Positions 16,794-26,199 of a stretch of 40,417 nt of DNA are shown piece by piece; the first letter of the stretch is position 1, and every line of letters begins with the position of its first letter. The translations under genes were made by a program, and so were the position numbers. The stretch is from Ruminococcus sp. (lineage in GTDB: Bacteria > Bacillota > Clostridia > Oscillospirales > Acutalibacteraceae): contig JAFUIK010000020.1 in assembly GCA_017473955.1 (NCBI GenBank), positions 1-40,417 of the forward strand, written 5' to 3'. Under the pieces are notes generated by a model. The model worked only from the letters and a program-made list of their open reading frames with translations, was not told where the DNA came from and searched no databases.

Positions 16794-16817
16794 GCGGACA
16801 CAATGCTCGCCCCTACA
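16794..16817. repeat. REP-like element (diverged)
   Basis: On the minus strand it reads TGTAGGGGCGAGCATTGTGT..., the same TGTAGGGG start as the other elements in the window, with an imperfect hairpin. It lies between the glycosylase and the next gene. Confidence 0.55.
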
Positions 16818-16895
16818 TTGTGTAGTGTAGATGTAGCATTAATAAACAACACATAAATTCGCCTTGGTTGCAAAAACTACTATCGGGGTGAAAAT

Positions 16896-17336
16896 ATGAA
16901 CAATGAAAATTTAAATGATGAAAAAATGCTTAATCTTATTTCAAAAAATGCCGAGATGGGCGTTGTCGGCATAGATGCTGTTAAGGACTACGCGAGTGGT
17001 AAAAAGTTTAAACAAGAGCTTTTAAATCAACGCGAGGAGTACAACAAAATCTACACATCTGCTCATAATATGCTTGTAGAAAACGGGTGCGACGTTGCAC
17101 ATCCGAGTGCAATGGCGAAGATGTCCACAGAGATGATGAGCAGAATGAAAACTATGACCGACCCGACAGACTCGAAAATTGCCGAAATGATGCTACAGGG
17201 AAGTGCGATGGGTGTTGCAAAAGTTATAAGAAACGCTAACGAGTATATAGGCGAAAACGAACAAATTCGCGATTTAGCTCACAAGCTACAAGAAACTGAG
17301 GAGCTTAACATCGAGAATATGAAACGCTATCTTTAA
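16896..17336 (+). CDS. Predicted four-helix-bundle protein (ferritin-like/DUF2383-like)
   Basis: 146 aa, soluble, no signal peptide or membrane segment. The sequence is almost wholly amphipathic helix: MLNLISKNAEMGVVGIDAVK, KFKQELLNQREEYNKIYTSA, a Met-rich stretch (MAKMSTEMMSRMKTMT), then IAEMMLQGSAMGVAKVIRNA and LAHKLQETEELNIENMKRYL. This layout resembles Firmicutes proteins of unknown function annotated as ferritin-like bundles, but the clear metal-ligand pattern of true ferritins is not obvious. GGGGTG lies 5 nt before the ATG. The gene is followed by a strong terminator and seems to be its own transcription unit. Confidence 0.6.
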   Translation: MNNENLNDEKMLNLISKNAEMGVVGIDAVKDYASGKKFKQELLNQREEYNKIYTSAHNMLVENGCDVAHPSAMAKMSTEMMSRMKTMTDPTDSKIAEMMLQGSAMGVAKVIRNANEYIGENEQIRDLAHKLQETEELNIENMKRYL

Positions 17337-17344
17337 GTTGCAAA

Positions 17345-17386
17345 AGAGGTTGTCAAACTTTTAATTAGACAACCTCTAATTTTTTT
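17345..17386 (+). terminator. Rho-independent terminator
   Basis: A perfect 10-bp stem AGAGGTTGTC (17345-17354)/GACAACCTCT (17368-17377) is followed by AA and seven T. Confidence 0.9.
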
Positions 17387-17419
17387 GAACCCATAAGTTA
17401 TATTCAAAGCGTTTTGTTG

Positions 17420-17448
17420 TTGAAAAGACTGTTTCTGTGTGGTATATT
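17420..17448 (+). promoter_or_regulatory. Sigma-A promoter of the large membrane protein gene
   Basis: TTGAAA at 17420-17425, a 17-bp spacer and TATATT at 17443-17448 with an extended TGG. It lies about 33 bp before the start codon. Confidence 0.72.
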
Positions 17449-17480
17449 TAATTATATATTTTATGAGTAGGGAGGACAAG

Positions 17481-19793
17481 ATGGACGTTTTGTTTTTGTT
17501 ACAGGTTATCTCTCTGGCTGTTATGACAGTAACAGCGATTATGAAAAGGGATTTTAAGCCAAAAGAGCCCCTTAAGCTCATTGCAACTGTACTAGCCGTT
17601 GTGCTCGGCTTAGGTGTATTTTTTACAGGCTCGGCATTTGCTAACGTAGGTTTAGGCGTTAGTATTTGTGCGGTTGTATCACTACTGCTAAGCATTTTTT
17701 CAAGGGGCAAGAGTAAATCAGAGGGCTTAAAAAACACCGCCTTGTTTGCATCAAAAGCCTTGCTTGTTATTTTGCTTTTAGAAAGTCTTGTCTTTAACTT
17801 CAATTCATTTCACGTTTGGGGCAGTAATTTTGAGGAATTTGACCTGTCTTTGTCCGATGCATCGGTGCAGAATTTATCTTTAGCACAAAACGATACATAC
17901 AGACTTGAAAATAGTGACAACGAGGCTGTAATTGAGTTTACGGATATTAACAGGGAAATTGGCACAATTTACTTTGATATTAACTCAACCTCAGCTTGTA
18001 TTAATTACGATATCGACTTTGCCGACGAGAGTAACAGCTCGTACTATATCCGTCAGGGTTTGGTAAAAGGCGAGATTTTCCCTGAGATTGAGGACAGCAA
18101 GTACGTTATTTGTAACTTCTCGGGCGATGTGTCAAAGCTTAAAATCAAGCTCTCAAGCGATTCTTCGTTCACCCTGTCTGACACAATCGGCTTTAACTAT
18201 TCACATCCGTCAACATTCTCGGTTTTAAGAGTGCTGACATTCCTGCTTTTTGCAGTATTTGTATTCCTGTTTGTAAAATCAGTGTTCTTAAACCGCTCAG
18301 TAAAAGAGCAGGAGAACTCTTTAAAATCCGTCACAGCCTTGGTTGTTTTGGTTCTGCTTTGCATTATGATGTTTATGACATCTAATGCGGTTGGTGGCAA
18401 CGATATTTTCCATATGACTGACGGAAACCAAATGACAAAAGAGCTTGTTGATGCTTTTGAACAAGGCAAGGTAACCCTTGACACAGTTCCTGCCCCTGAG
18501 CTTTTGGCACTGGATAATCCATATGACTGGAGCCAGCGTGTCGAAAATGATGTGTACGCCTTGTGGGACCACGTTATGTATGACGGCGAGTACTATTCAT
18601 ACTACGGCATCGGTCCTGTGGTGTTATTGTTTTTGCCGTACCATCTCATTACAGGCTACTACTTCCCGAGTATGATAGCTACGTTCATTTTCTCCAGTGT
18701 CGGTCTTGTTTTCTTGGCACTTACCTTTATGAAGCTGTGTAAGCGATATTTCTCTGACATTCCTATGTCGATGTATATCGTTTCATTGATTATGGTGCTT
18801 TGCACCTGCGGTATTTGGTACTGCCTGTTGCCGTCGAATTTTTACGAAATTGCACAGACCTCGGGCTTCTGTTTTGTAACAATGGGTGCTTACTATTTAG
18901 TTAGTGCCAATGTTTTTTCAAAAGGTAAAATAAGTGTTGTTAAGCTGATGCTTTCATCACTGTTTTTATCAATCGCAGTTACCTGTCGTCCGACAACCGC
19001 TATCTGGTGTGTTGTTTCATTGTTGTTCATCGGTACGGGTATTATCAAAATCAAACGCAATAAAAAGCAGGGCGAAAATACGGTTTCTTATGTTAAGTAC
19101 TTAAGCTTTGCACTCTTGCCGTTTGTTGTAATCGGTTCATTACAGATGATTTACAACTATATCCGTTTCGATTCATTCACAGATTTCGGTATCCAGTATT
19201 CGCTTACTATTAACGATTTCTTGAGTGCTCAATATCACACTCAGTTTGCCGCTATCGGTTTTTATAACTACCTGTTAGCACCGCCGAGCTTTAGCTCAGA
19301 GTTCCCGTTTGTTGCGACAAATATTTCACAGCTTGACGTAAACGGCTACTACTTCACAGCAACTAACAACGGTGTGGGTCTGTTCTTCAGAGCGTTGCCG
19401 ATGCTTGCACTTTTCCTTTCGCCTTGTGTATTAAAATACATAAAAAAGGAAAACAAGGGCATAGTGGCGACATTGTTCTTAGCGGTAGCAGTAATCGCTC
19501 CGTGTATTATCATTTTCTCTGTATGGGAGAGTGGCTACGGTGTGCGTTATATGGTGGACTTTGCGTGGCAGATGCTCACCTGTGCGTTGTTTGTAGTCTT
19601 TATGCTGTATCGTCACACAAAGAGTGAAGAAACAAGACGTATCTATCGCTATTTTATGCTGGTGTCAATGCTGTGCTGTATTGTGATAAATTTCGGGCTT
19701 ACATACTCATACATTAGTGTGAACAGCATTTCCAACGAAACAAAGGTTATGCTCGAAGAGGTCGCACGTGCTTTTTCGATTTTCAGAACATAA
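17481..19793 (+). CDS. Large polytopic membrane protein, possibly a GT-C type glycosyltransferase
   Basis: 770 aa from ATG 17481, chosen because GGGAGGA at 17469-17475 lies just before it. Three N-terminal membrane helices are followed by an outside-facing beta-rich segment (about residues 115-245: FEEFDLSLSDASVQNLSL...). A second block of ten or so helices follows from about residue 255, with charged loops such as LDNPYDWSQRVENDVYALWDH and WESGYGVRYMVDFAWQ. The alternation of many helices with one large extracytoplasmic loop resembles GT-C family sugar transferases that use lipid-linked donors, but no motif proves this. It is probably monocistronic. Confidence 0.6.
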   Translation: MDVLFLLQVISLAVMTVTAIMKRDFKPKEPLKLIATVLAVVLGLGVFFTGSAFANVGLGVSICAVVSLLLSIFSRGKSKSEGLKNTALFASKALLVILLLESLVFNFNSFHVWGSNFEEFDLSLSDASVQNLSLAQNDTYRLENSDNEAVIEFTDINREIGTIYFDINSTSACINYDIDFADESNSSYYIRQGLVKGEIFPEIEDSKYVICNFSGDVSKLKIKLSSDSSFTLSDTIGFNYSHPSTFSVLRVLTFLLFAVFVFLFVKSVFLNRSVKEQENSLKSVTALVVLVLLCIMMFMTSNAVGGNDIFHMTDGNQMTKELVDAFEQGKVTLDTVPAPELLALDNPYDWSQRVENDVYALWDHVMYDGEYYSYYGIGPVVLLFLPYHLITGYYFPSMIATFIFSSVGLVFLALTFMKLCKRYFSDIPMSMYIVSLIMVLCTCGIWYCLLPSNFYEIAQTSGFCFVTMGAYYLVSANVFSKGKISVVKLMLSSLFLSIAVTCRPTTAIWCVVSLLFIGTGIIKIKRNKKQGENTVSYVKYLSFALLPFVVIGSLQMIYNYIRFDSFTDFGIQYSLTINDFLSAQYHTQFAAIGFYNYLLAPPSFSSEFPFVATNISQLDVNGYYFTATNNGVGLFFRALPMLALFLSPCVLKYIKKENKGIVATLFLAVAVIAPCIIIFSVWESGYGVRYMVDFAWQMLTCALFVVFMLYRHTKSEETRRIYRYFMLVSMLCCIVINFGLTYSYISVNSISNETKVMLEEVARAFSIFRT

Positions 19794-19808
19794 TGCGTCA
19801 AATTGCGG

Positions 19809-19837
19809 TTGAAAATATCGCTGCTATGTGATATATT
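19809..19837 (+). promoter_or_regulatory. Sigma-A promoter of the small membrane protein gene
   Basis: TTGAAA at 19809-19814, a 17-bp spacer and TATATT at 19832-19837 with TGA just before it. Confidence 0.65.
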
Positions 19838-19871
19838 TGTGGGGTGAATTTTAAAAAAAGGAGTGCTTTTT

Positions 19872-20174
19872 GTGTCAACTAAAACTGACAACACACCTAA
19901 GGTGGCAAGTAAAAGTAAAAACAAAACGCTGTGGTGGTCGCTTTTGTGGGCAAATGTTGTGATGCTTATTGTGCTTCTTTTAACCTTTCTGTTTCAACGT
20001 TATTTGTACGCTCAAATGTCGGCTCGCCTGCTCGTTGATGTTGAAATTAACCCGCTTATCATAGCCTTGGGTTACATAGTCGGAGTGCTATTGATGTGGG
20101 CAGTTGTGTATAAACTCATCAAAGTTGAGCCTGCAGATTTTGACGACTCAAATCAAAACCATAATATTTATTAA
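19872..20174 (+). CDS. Small two-helix membrane protein, unknown function
   Basis: 100 aa starting at GTG 19872, favoured over GTG 19863 because AAAAAAAGGAG ends at 19863 and gives an 8-nt spacing. A basic N-terminus (STKTDNTPKVASKSKNKT) is followed by two hydrophobic helices (LLWANVVMLIVLLLTFLF and PLIIALGYIVGVLLMWAVVY) and a short acidic, Asn-rich tail. The family is not recognised. It has its own promoter and terminator, so it is probably expressed separately. Confidence 0.65.
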   Translation: MSTKTDNTPKVASKSKNKTLWWSLLWANVVMLIVLLLTFLFQRYLYAQMSARLLVDVEINPLIIALGYIVGVLLMWAVVYKLIKVEPADFDDSNQNHNIY

Positions 20175-20179
20175 AAGAA

Positions 20180-20216
20180 GGGGCTGTTTCACTTTGCGGT
20201 GAAACAGCCCCGTTTG
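20180..20216 (+). terminator. Rho-independent terminator
   Basis: A perfect 13-bp stem GGGGCTGTTTCAC (20180-20192)/GTGAAACAGCCCC (20199-20211), followed by GTTTG. The T-run is short but the stem is very strong. Confidence 0.8.
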
Positions 20217-20253
20217 TGCTTAATTATAGTTAATTAATTGTATCAATGAAAAA

Positions 20254-20285
20254 TGTAGGGGAGGGTATGGAAACCCTCCCTTACA
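20254..20285. repeat. REP-like palindrome
   Basis: TGTAGGGGAGGGT and ACCCTCCCTTACA are near-perfect inverted arms around a 6-nt loop. It belongs to the same family as the elements near 27.5 kb. Confidence 0.75.
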
Positions 20286-20347
20286 ATTTCCTTGGAGTAT
20301 TTAAACCAGCTAAACTATAATCGAAAGGTCGAGCGTTAAGTTTAATT

Positions 20348-20923
20348 TTAACTAAACCTTGTTTTAGAGATATAGTTTGAAGTGTTTTTGTAGCTTTCCA
20401 GATAACTTAGCACAGCCTCCACATCATCGCTTACAAAAAACAGCTCAAGGTTGCTTTCTCTTAAGAAATTTTTTTCAACGCCGTTTTTCAGAAAACTCAA
20501 CAAATCGTTGTAGTAGCCGTTTGTGTTTAAAATCGCAATCGACTTTTTATGTCGGTCTAAAGAACGAAGTGTCAGTATCTCGAAAAATTCTTCAAATGTG
20601 CCTATTCCGCCTGCGGTGACAATAAACGCGTCGCTACAGTCTTCCATAAGCTTTTTGCGTTCACGCATTGTATCGGTTTTTATCATTTCATCGCATTTGT
20701 CAAACAGTGCACCGTCAACATTGAAAAAGTGAGGAACTATGCCTTTGATTTGACCGCCGTTTTCGCTTACACCTTTAGCAACGGCTCCCATCATTCCGTT
20801 TGCTCCGCCGCCGAAAACGAGGGAGTGACCTCTTTTTGACATCTCTCTGCCTAAGTTTTCGCCGGCATTAAGATAAGAACGGTCGATTTCGTTCGATGCC
20901 GCACCGTATACGCAAATTTTCAT
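20348..20923 (-). CDS. LOG-family protein (TIGR00730, nucleotide 5'-monophosphate phosphoribohydrolase type)
   Basis: 191 aa. Family enzymes split the N-glycosidic bond of nucleoside monophosphates (in plants, cytokinin ribotides); the bacterial substrate is often unknown. Features are MKICVYGAASNEID at the start, LVFGGGANGMMGAVAKGV for phosphate binding, and TAGGIGTFEEFFEILT, the equivalent of the signature PGGxGTxxE with Pro replaced by Ala. GGAGG precedes the ATG. It begins 15 bp after the alcohol dehydrogenase gene and is likely the last gene of the marR operon. Confidence 0.9.
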   Translation of the reverse strand: MKICVYGAASNEIDRSYLNAGENLGREMSKRGHSLVFGGGANGMMGAVAKGVSENGGQIKGIVPHFFNVDGALFDKCDEMIKTDTMRERKKLMEDCSDAFIVTAGGIGTFEEFFEILTLRSLDRHKKSIAILNTNGYYNDLLSFLKNGVEKNFLRESNLELFFVSDDVEAVLSYLESYKNTSNYISKTRFS

Positions 20924-20938
20924 AAATATAGCCTCCGA

Positions 20939-22105
20939 TTAAATGCACATTTCAAAGATTTTCTCTATGTCTTCGGCTGTTAAATCAACAAAGCCGTGGA
21001 TGACGTCACCCTCACATGCTTTTTCAGCCATTGTTTTGAAGTGCTCGTCTGTGATACCAACCTTTGAGAAAGTGTCGTCTAAGCCTAAGGTGTTGAACAA
21101 GAAGTTTGAAAGCTCATCAATCGCCTTGTTTGCGATTTCCGTCTTAGGTAAGCTCTTGTCGATATCGAAAACGTTAACACCAAACTGTACGTACTTGTCA
21201 ATATTGTTTTCATTTAAGCAGTAACGCAAAAATCTTGGAGTGAGAATAGCAAGCCCCAAGCCGTGGGTAATGTCGTAAATAGCCGACAATTCATGTTCCA
21301 TCGGGTGACAGCTCCATTCGTGCTGTTTGCCTCCCGTTACAAAGGTGTTGATTGCCCAAGATGATGCCCACATTAGGTTTGCTCTTGCTTCGTAGTCATC
21401 AGGCTTTTGCAAAGCAATTGGGGTGTACTTTATAACTGTTTTGAGTAAACCCTCCATAAAGCTGTCGAGCATATATAAATCCTGTTTTGGTGCAAAATAT
21501 ACCTCTAAAATATGGCTTAAAATGTCCGCACTGCCACACGCGGTCTGGTACGCACTGACAGAATAGGTTAATGTCGGGTCTAAAAACGAAACCTTCGGAA
21601 GTAAAGGCTTTGCAAGTCTGCCGATTTTGTCTTTTGTTTCCAGGTTTGAGATAACACCGCCACAGTTCATTTCAGAGCCTGTAGCAGAAAGTGTGAGGAC
21701 TGTGAGCACAGGAAGTGCTTCATTTACGTCAGACCACTTACTGAAAAAGTCCCACGCATCGTGTTCAACCTTAGCTGCTGCGGCAATCCACTTTGTGCAG
21801 TCGAGCGTTGAACCACCACCTACAGCAAGTAGTACGTCGATATCGTTTTCCTTACAAATTTTTGCACCCTCTCTTACTGAGTCGATTCGTGGGTTAGGTT
21901 CAATGCCTGATAACTCAAAACATTCAAGCCCTGCTTTTTCAATTTGTTCTACTACCTTGTCATAAAGACCGCTCTTTTTGATAGAGCCTCCGCCGTAGCA
22001 AAGTAAAACCTTTTTGCCGTAGTTTTTAAGCTCGTCGCCTAAGTGGTTTACAGCGTTTTCGCCGAAATGTATTTTAGTCGGTACGTGATAAGTAAAGCTG
22101 TTCAT
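20939..22105 (-). CDS. Iron-containing alcohol dehydrogenase (butanol dehydrogenase/YqhD type)
   Basis: 388 aa. These NAD(P)H-dependent enzymes reduce aldehydes to alcohols in the cytoplasm. The N-terminal dinucleotide domain has KVLLCYGGGSIKKSGLYDKV and AVGGGSTLDCTKWIA. Metal ligands are expected at the Asp and three His around SADILSHILE (D and H), GKQHEWSCHPMEHELS and ITHGLGLAILTPRFL. The opening YHVPTKIHFGENAVN is typical of the BdhA/YqhD branch. AAAGGAGG supports the start. It lies 12 bp after the ABC transporter gene in the same operon, which may link it to detoxification. Confidence 0.93.
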   Translation of the reverse strand: MNSFTYHVPTKIHFGENAVNHLGDELKNYGKKVLLCYGGGSIKKSGLYDKVVEQIEKAGLECFELSGIEPNPRIDSVREGAKICKENDIDVLLAVGGGSTLDCTKWIAAAAKVEHDAWDFFSKWSDVNEALPVLTVLTLSATGSEMNCGGVISNLETKDKIGRLAKPLLPKVSFLDPTLTYSVSAYQTACGSADILSHILEVYFAPKQDLYMLDSFMEGLLKTVIKYTPIALQKPDDYEARANLMWASSWAINTFVTGGKQHEWSCHPMEHELSAIYDITHGLGLAILTPRFLRYCLNENNIDKYVQFGVNVFDIDKSLPKTEIANKAIDELSNFLFNTLGLDDTFSKVGITDEHFKTMAEKACEGDVIHGFVDLTAEDIEKIFEMCI

Positions 22106-22117
22106 AATATCCTCCTT

Positions 22118-23962
22118 TTAATCTTGTTCAAACTGGCTGTTGTACAGCTCAGCGTAAAATCCGCCCTGTGCTAATAGTTCTTCATGTGTGCCGACAGAGT
22201 CTATGTCGCCGTCCTTTAAAACTAAAATGAGGTCGGAGTTTTTGATGGTTGAAAGTCTGTGAGCTATAACAAAGGATGTTCTGTCTTTTGTCAGCTCATC
22301 CATAGCCGCTTGAATAATACGCTCTGTTCGAGTGTCAACCGAGCTTGTAGCCTCGTCTAAGATAAGAAGCGGAGCGTTTTCAATCATAGCTCGTGCGATT
22401 GTAAGCTGTTGCTTTTGACCTGATGAAAGCGAGGTTTTGTCGTCAAGCACGGTGTCATAACCCTTTGGCAGGGTGCGTATAAAATGGTGAATACCAACCG
22501 CCTTGCACGCTTTTACAAGCTCTTCTTCGCTTACATCTTCCTTTGAGTAAACTAAGTTTTCCCTGACAGTTCCCTCAAACAGCCAAGTGTCTTGTAACAC
22601 CATACAGAAAAGCTCGTGAACATTTTCTCTTGTTAAGGTGTCAATCGGCACGCCGTCAATTAAAATATCACCCGAATTCACTTCGTAAAAACGCATCAAA
22701 AGGTTTACGATAGTTGTTTTGCCTGCACCGGTCGGGCCGACAATCGCGACTTTCTGACCTGCTTTTACCTTAACGCTGAAATCGTTGATGATGGTTTTAT
22801 CCTTTGTGTAGCCGAATTTTACGTTTTTAAATTCAACGTCACCCTTGACATTTGTGAGCTTTGCGGTTTTGTGTGATTCATCAGAAAGCTCTGTTGCCTT
22901 TAAGTATTCAAACACACGCTCGCTTGCAGCCGCAGTTGACTGCATACTTGTAAACGCCTGTGCGATTTGTGAAAGCGGATTTGTGAAAAGTCTGACGTAA
23001 ACCATAAATGCAACGATAACACCGAACGTGATGTGACCGTTTAAAGCAAGTAACGCACCTACGATACAAACTGCAACGTAGCCTAAGTTACCGATAAATG
23101 TCATAAGTGGTTGCATCATACCTGACAAAGCAGATGCCTTGTATGAGCTGTCGCGTAAATGACGGTTAATTCTATCGAATTCCTCTTTTGATGATTTTTC
23201 GGCATTGAATGCCTTTACAACCAAGTGACCTGAATAAATTTCTTCAACGTGACCGTTAATTGCACCCAAGTGTCGCTGTTGGCGAGTGAAGTGCTTTTGA
23301 GAGTTTTTCATAATAACACTCATCAGCACAAAACCTAAAATTGAGGTTGCAACGGCTGTCAGGGTGAGTGTTACATTTGTTATAAACATCATAAACAGCG
23401 AGCCTAAAAACAGCGTAACGTTTGAAACGAGCATACCGATACTTTGGTTTAAGGTCATACCGATGGTGTCGATATCGTTTGTAATACGAGAGAGCACATC
23501 ACCGTAGCTTACCTTGTCAAAATACGAGAAAGGCAGGCGGTTTGTTTTACTGATAATATCGGTACGCAGTTTTTTGGACAGCCTTTGTGTAACCGTTGCC
23601 ATAATAAACTGCTGTGAAAAGCTCAAAATCCAGCTCACACCGTAAAGAACCATCATAATAACCGACAGCCTTGTGACTTCATCGGTGTCGATTGTGGTCA
23701 TAAGACCAGCGGTAATTATGTCGGTAATCTGACTTAAAATGTCAGGGCCGATAAGAGAAATGATAGTTCCTGCCATAGCACAGATTATTGCAATAATCAC
23801 GGTAGGAACGTATTTCTTAGAATAGTTAATCAGCTCGCCCCAGGTTTTCTTGAAATCCTTAGGCTTTTCGCCGTGAAATTTGTTGCCACCGGGACCGCCT
23901 TGTCGCTGTACGGTTTTTTTAGCTGTTTTTTCGCCGACCATAGTTTTTCTTTTCTCAATCAT
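22118..23962 (-). CDS. ABC exporter half-transporter, subunit 2 (consensus ATP site)
   Basis: 614 aa from ATG 23962, where GGAGGAGC lies upstream and the start overlaps the stop of the preceding ABC gene (ATGA). Residues about 50-340 form six membrane helices of the type-I exporter fold. The nucleotide-binding domain has Walker A GPTGAGKTTIVN, signature LSSGQKQQLTIARA and Walker B LLILDEATSSVD with the catalytic Glu present. The first 40 residues are basic and Gly/Lys rich (GGPGGNKFHGEKPKDF). Together with the partner gene it should make a heterodimeric drug or lipid exporter. Confidence 0.93.
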   Translation of the reverse strand: MIEKRKTMVGEKTAKKTVQRQGGPGGNKFHGEKPKDFKKTWGELINYSKKYVPTVIIAIICAMAGTIISLIGPDILSQITDIITAGLMTTIDTDEVTRLSVIMMVLYGVSWILSFSQQFIMATVTQRLSKKLRTDIISKTNRLPFSYFDKVSYGDVLSRITNDIDTIGMTLNQSIGMLVSNVTLFLGSLFMMFITNVTLTLTAVATSILGFVLMSVIMKNSQKHFTRQQRHLGAINGHVEEIYSGHLVVKAFNAEKSSKEEFDRINRHLRDSSYKASALSGMMQPLMTFIGNLGYVAVCIVGALLALNGHITFGVIVAFMVYVRLFTNPLSQIAQAFTSMQSTAAASERVFEYLKATELSDESHKTAKLTNVKGDVEFKNVKFGYTKDKTIINDFSVKVKAGQKVAIVGPTGAGKTTIVNLLMRFYEVNSGDILIDGVPIDTLTRENVHELFCMVLQDTWLFEGTVRENLVYSKEDVSEEELVKACKAVGIHHFIRTLPKGYDTVLDDKTSLSSGQKQQLTIARAMIENAPLLILDEATSSVDTRTERIIQAAMDELTKDRTSFVIAHRLSTIKNSDLILVLKDGDIDSVGTHEELLAQGGFYAELYNSQFEQD

Positions 23963-25719
23963 TTTAAAAGCTCCTCCTGTGACAACTGTGATAGAGCAAT
24001 CTCCTTGTAAACAGAGCAAGTTTCAAGCAAGTCCTTGTGCTTGCCCATACCTGCGATTTCGCCCTCGTTTAGTACAATAATAAGGTCGGCATCTTTTATT
24101 GTACCGATACGCTGAGCGACAATGATGTTTGTGGTACCTTTGGTTTCCTCTTTTAAAGTGTTTCTAAGCACCTTGTCGGTTTTGTAGTCGAGTGCAGAGA
24201 ACGAATCGTCAAAAATAAGAATTTCAGGGTTTCTGCAAATCGCACGAGCGATACAAAGTCGCTGACGCTGACCGCCCGATACGTTAGTACCGCCTTGAGT
24301 GATGTCGGAATCGTAAGCGTAAGGCATTTTTTCGACAAAGTCAGAGCCTTGAGCGATTTTAACGGCACGCTTAACATCATCCTCTGTGTAGCCCTCCTTG
24401 CCGTTAGAGCCGAAAGCCACGTTAGTGTTGACAGTTCCCGAGAAAAGCAAGGCTTTTTGCGGAACGTAACCGAGCTTGTTGTGAAGGGCTTCTAAGTTGT
24501 AGTCCTTAACATCAATACCGTCAACGAGCACTTGACCCTTTGTTGCGTCATAAAAACGCGGTATAAGGTTAATAAGTGTGGATTTACCGCAACCTGTCGA
24601 GCCGATAATCGCAACCGTTTCGCCTTTTTTAGCCTTAAAGCTGATGTCCTTTAAGACGTAGTCGCTTGCGTCGGGATACATAAAGCTGACGTTTTTAAAT
24701 TCAATTTCACCTTTTATCTGAGTGTTGCTACCGTCATTTTCTCCGTCAAAAATCGTAGGCTTAGTGTCAACAACCTCGTTGATACGTTTAGCAGCAACAA
24801 CAGCACGCGGAGCCATAATGAATATCATATTAAGCACCATAAACGACATAATGACGTGCATTGCGTACTGGGAGAATACAATCATTTCAGAGAAAGTGTT
24901 GACTCTTTCCATTCCGACAGCGGCGTTGATGATAAATGCACCTAAAAAGTATATGACAACGGACATACCGTTCATTACTATCATCATAGTAGGGCCCATT
25001 AAAGACATAACACGCTGAGCACTCAAGTTGTTTCTTGTTATCTCATCGTTTGCTTTTTCGAACTTATTTTCCTGATAATCTTCTGCGTTGTACGCTCTTA
25101 TTACTCTAAGACCGGTTAAATTTTCTCTTGTAATTCTGTTGATATTATCGGTGAGTCGCTGAATTTTCTTGAATTTCGGCAAAGCAAAAAAGTAGCAAAT
25201 AATAAGCACAATGCACACTATAAGCACCGATACAACGGTGGTTAAGGTCCACTCTATGTGCTTGCCTGATATTTTGCTTATAGCCCATACACTCATAATC
25301 GGAGCTTTGATAAGAGCCATCATACCGAATACGATAACGTTTTGTACCTGAGTAATATCATTTGTTGAACGAGTGATAAGAGAAGCAGAGGAGAATTTAT
25401 TCATCTGCTCAAGTGAGAATGAGCTGACTTTATCGTACAGCTTTGTTCTGACTCTAAAAGAATAGTCGGATGCTACTCTTGCTGCGATAAGGTGCAGTAG
25501 AACCGCCATAACAAGTGAGCCTAACGCACAAAGCAGCATTTTAGCTCCTGCTGTGAGTATCGCACTCATTTCTGAGCCCTCAGTCTGCACTAGGGTTGTG
25601 ATTTCAGCCATATAGTCGGGCATTTTCAGCTCTAAAAACACCTGAAAGAATATGACTAACGCGTTGAGTGCAACGTACATCCAACTTTTTTTATCAAAAT
25701 GTCTTAGTATTTCTTTCAT
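23959..25719 (-). CDS. ABC exporter half-transporter, subunit 1 (degenerate ATP site)
   Basis: 586 aa from ATG 25719, chosen because AGGAGGACC lies just upstream and the ATG overlaps the marR stop by 4 bp. The membrane domain takes up the first 310 residues or so. The nucleotide-binding domain has Walker A GSTGCGKSTLIN, signature VSGGQRQRLCIARA and Walker B EILIFDDSFSALD, where the catalytic Glu is replaced by Asp. One degenerate and one normal site is the rule in heterodimeric exporters such as TM287/288 and BmrCD, so the two genes are partners. Substrate unknown. Confidence 0.93.
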   Translation of the reverse strand: MKEILRHFDKKSWMYVALNALVIFFQVFLELKMPDYMAEITTLVQTEGSEMSAILTAGAKMLLCALGSLVMAVLLHLIAARVASDYSFRVRTKLYDKVSSFSLEQMNKFSSASLITRSTNDITQVQNVIVFGMMALIKAPIMSVWAISKISGKHIEWTLTTVVSVLIVCIVLIICYFFALPKFKKIQRLTDNINRITRENLTGLRVIRAYNAEDYQENKFEKANDEITRNNLSAQRVMSLMGPTMMIVMNGMSVVIYFLGAFIINAAVGMERVNTFSEMIVFSQYAMHVIMSFMVLNMIFIMAPRAVVAAKRINEVVDTKPTIFDGENDGSNTQIKGEIEFKNVSFMYPDASDYVLKDISFKAKKGETVAIIGSTGCGKSTLINLIPRFYDATKGQVLVDGIDVKDYNLEALHNKLGYVPQKALLFSGTVNTNVAFGSNGKEGYTEDDVKRAVKIAQGSDFVEKMPYAYDSDITQGGTNVSGGQRQRLCIARAICRNPEILIFDDSFSALDYKTDKVLRNTLKEETKGTTNIIVAQRIGTIKDADLIIVLNEGEIAGMGKHKDLLETCSVYKEIALSQLSQEELLK

Positions 25720-26177
25720 GTTTGGTCCTCCTGTGACAGATTTTGCTTGATTTTTTCGCACGTCCTGTAAAACGCAGTGAGCTCTTCTTTAGTTATAGAG
25801 CCTGCCATAATTTCTTCAAGAGTATTTCTCTGGTGCTTGATTTCATCAGCAATCAGTGTTGCCTTTTGAGTAAGCACAATTTTTTTAAGTCTGCGGTCAG
25901 TACAGACCTCCTCGCGTTTTATGTAGTCCTTTTGCTCTAAAAGTGTTAAAATCTTGCTCATAGTTGAACGACGCACGTTGAACTCTTTCTCTAAATCACG
26001 CTGAAAGGTGTCAACGTCATTGTGGTCGTAAAGATAAGCAATTATACACGCACTGGAGTGCGACAGCCCTGACTTTTCGTCGCACTGTGGGGCATCACAG
26101 AAGGAGTGCTTCTGTATCTTTCGGTGTATAAGGTTGTTGATTTCGGCAATCTGTCTGCCTATTTGTGTGTTAGCCAT
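25716..26177 (-). CDS. MarR-family transcriptional regulator
   Basis: 153 aa with a winged helix-turn-helix: HSSACIIAYLYDHNDVDTFQ, then RDLEKEFNVRRSTMSKILTLLEQ as recognition region (shown in part), and the wing EEVCTDRRLKKIVLT. The N-terminus holds three Cys (FCDAPQCDE and SACII), so redox or metal sensing is possible. It is the first gene of the operon encoding the exporter, dehydrogenase and LOG protein, and it overlaps the exporter gene by 4 bp. Autoregulation through the palindrome at 26200-26210 is likely. GAGGTG precedes the ATG. Confidence 0.92.
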   Translation of the reverse strand: MANTQIGRQIAEINNLIHRKIQKHSFCDAPQCDEKSGLSHSSACIIAYLYDHNDVDTFQRDLEKEFNVRRSTMSKILTLLEQKDYIKREEVCTDRRLKKIVLTQKATLIADEIKHQRNTLEEIMAGSITKEELTAFYRTCEKIKQNLSQEDQT

Positions 26178-26199
26178 ACTTCACCTCTTTGTTAGTTAG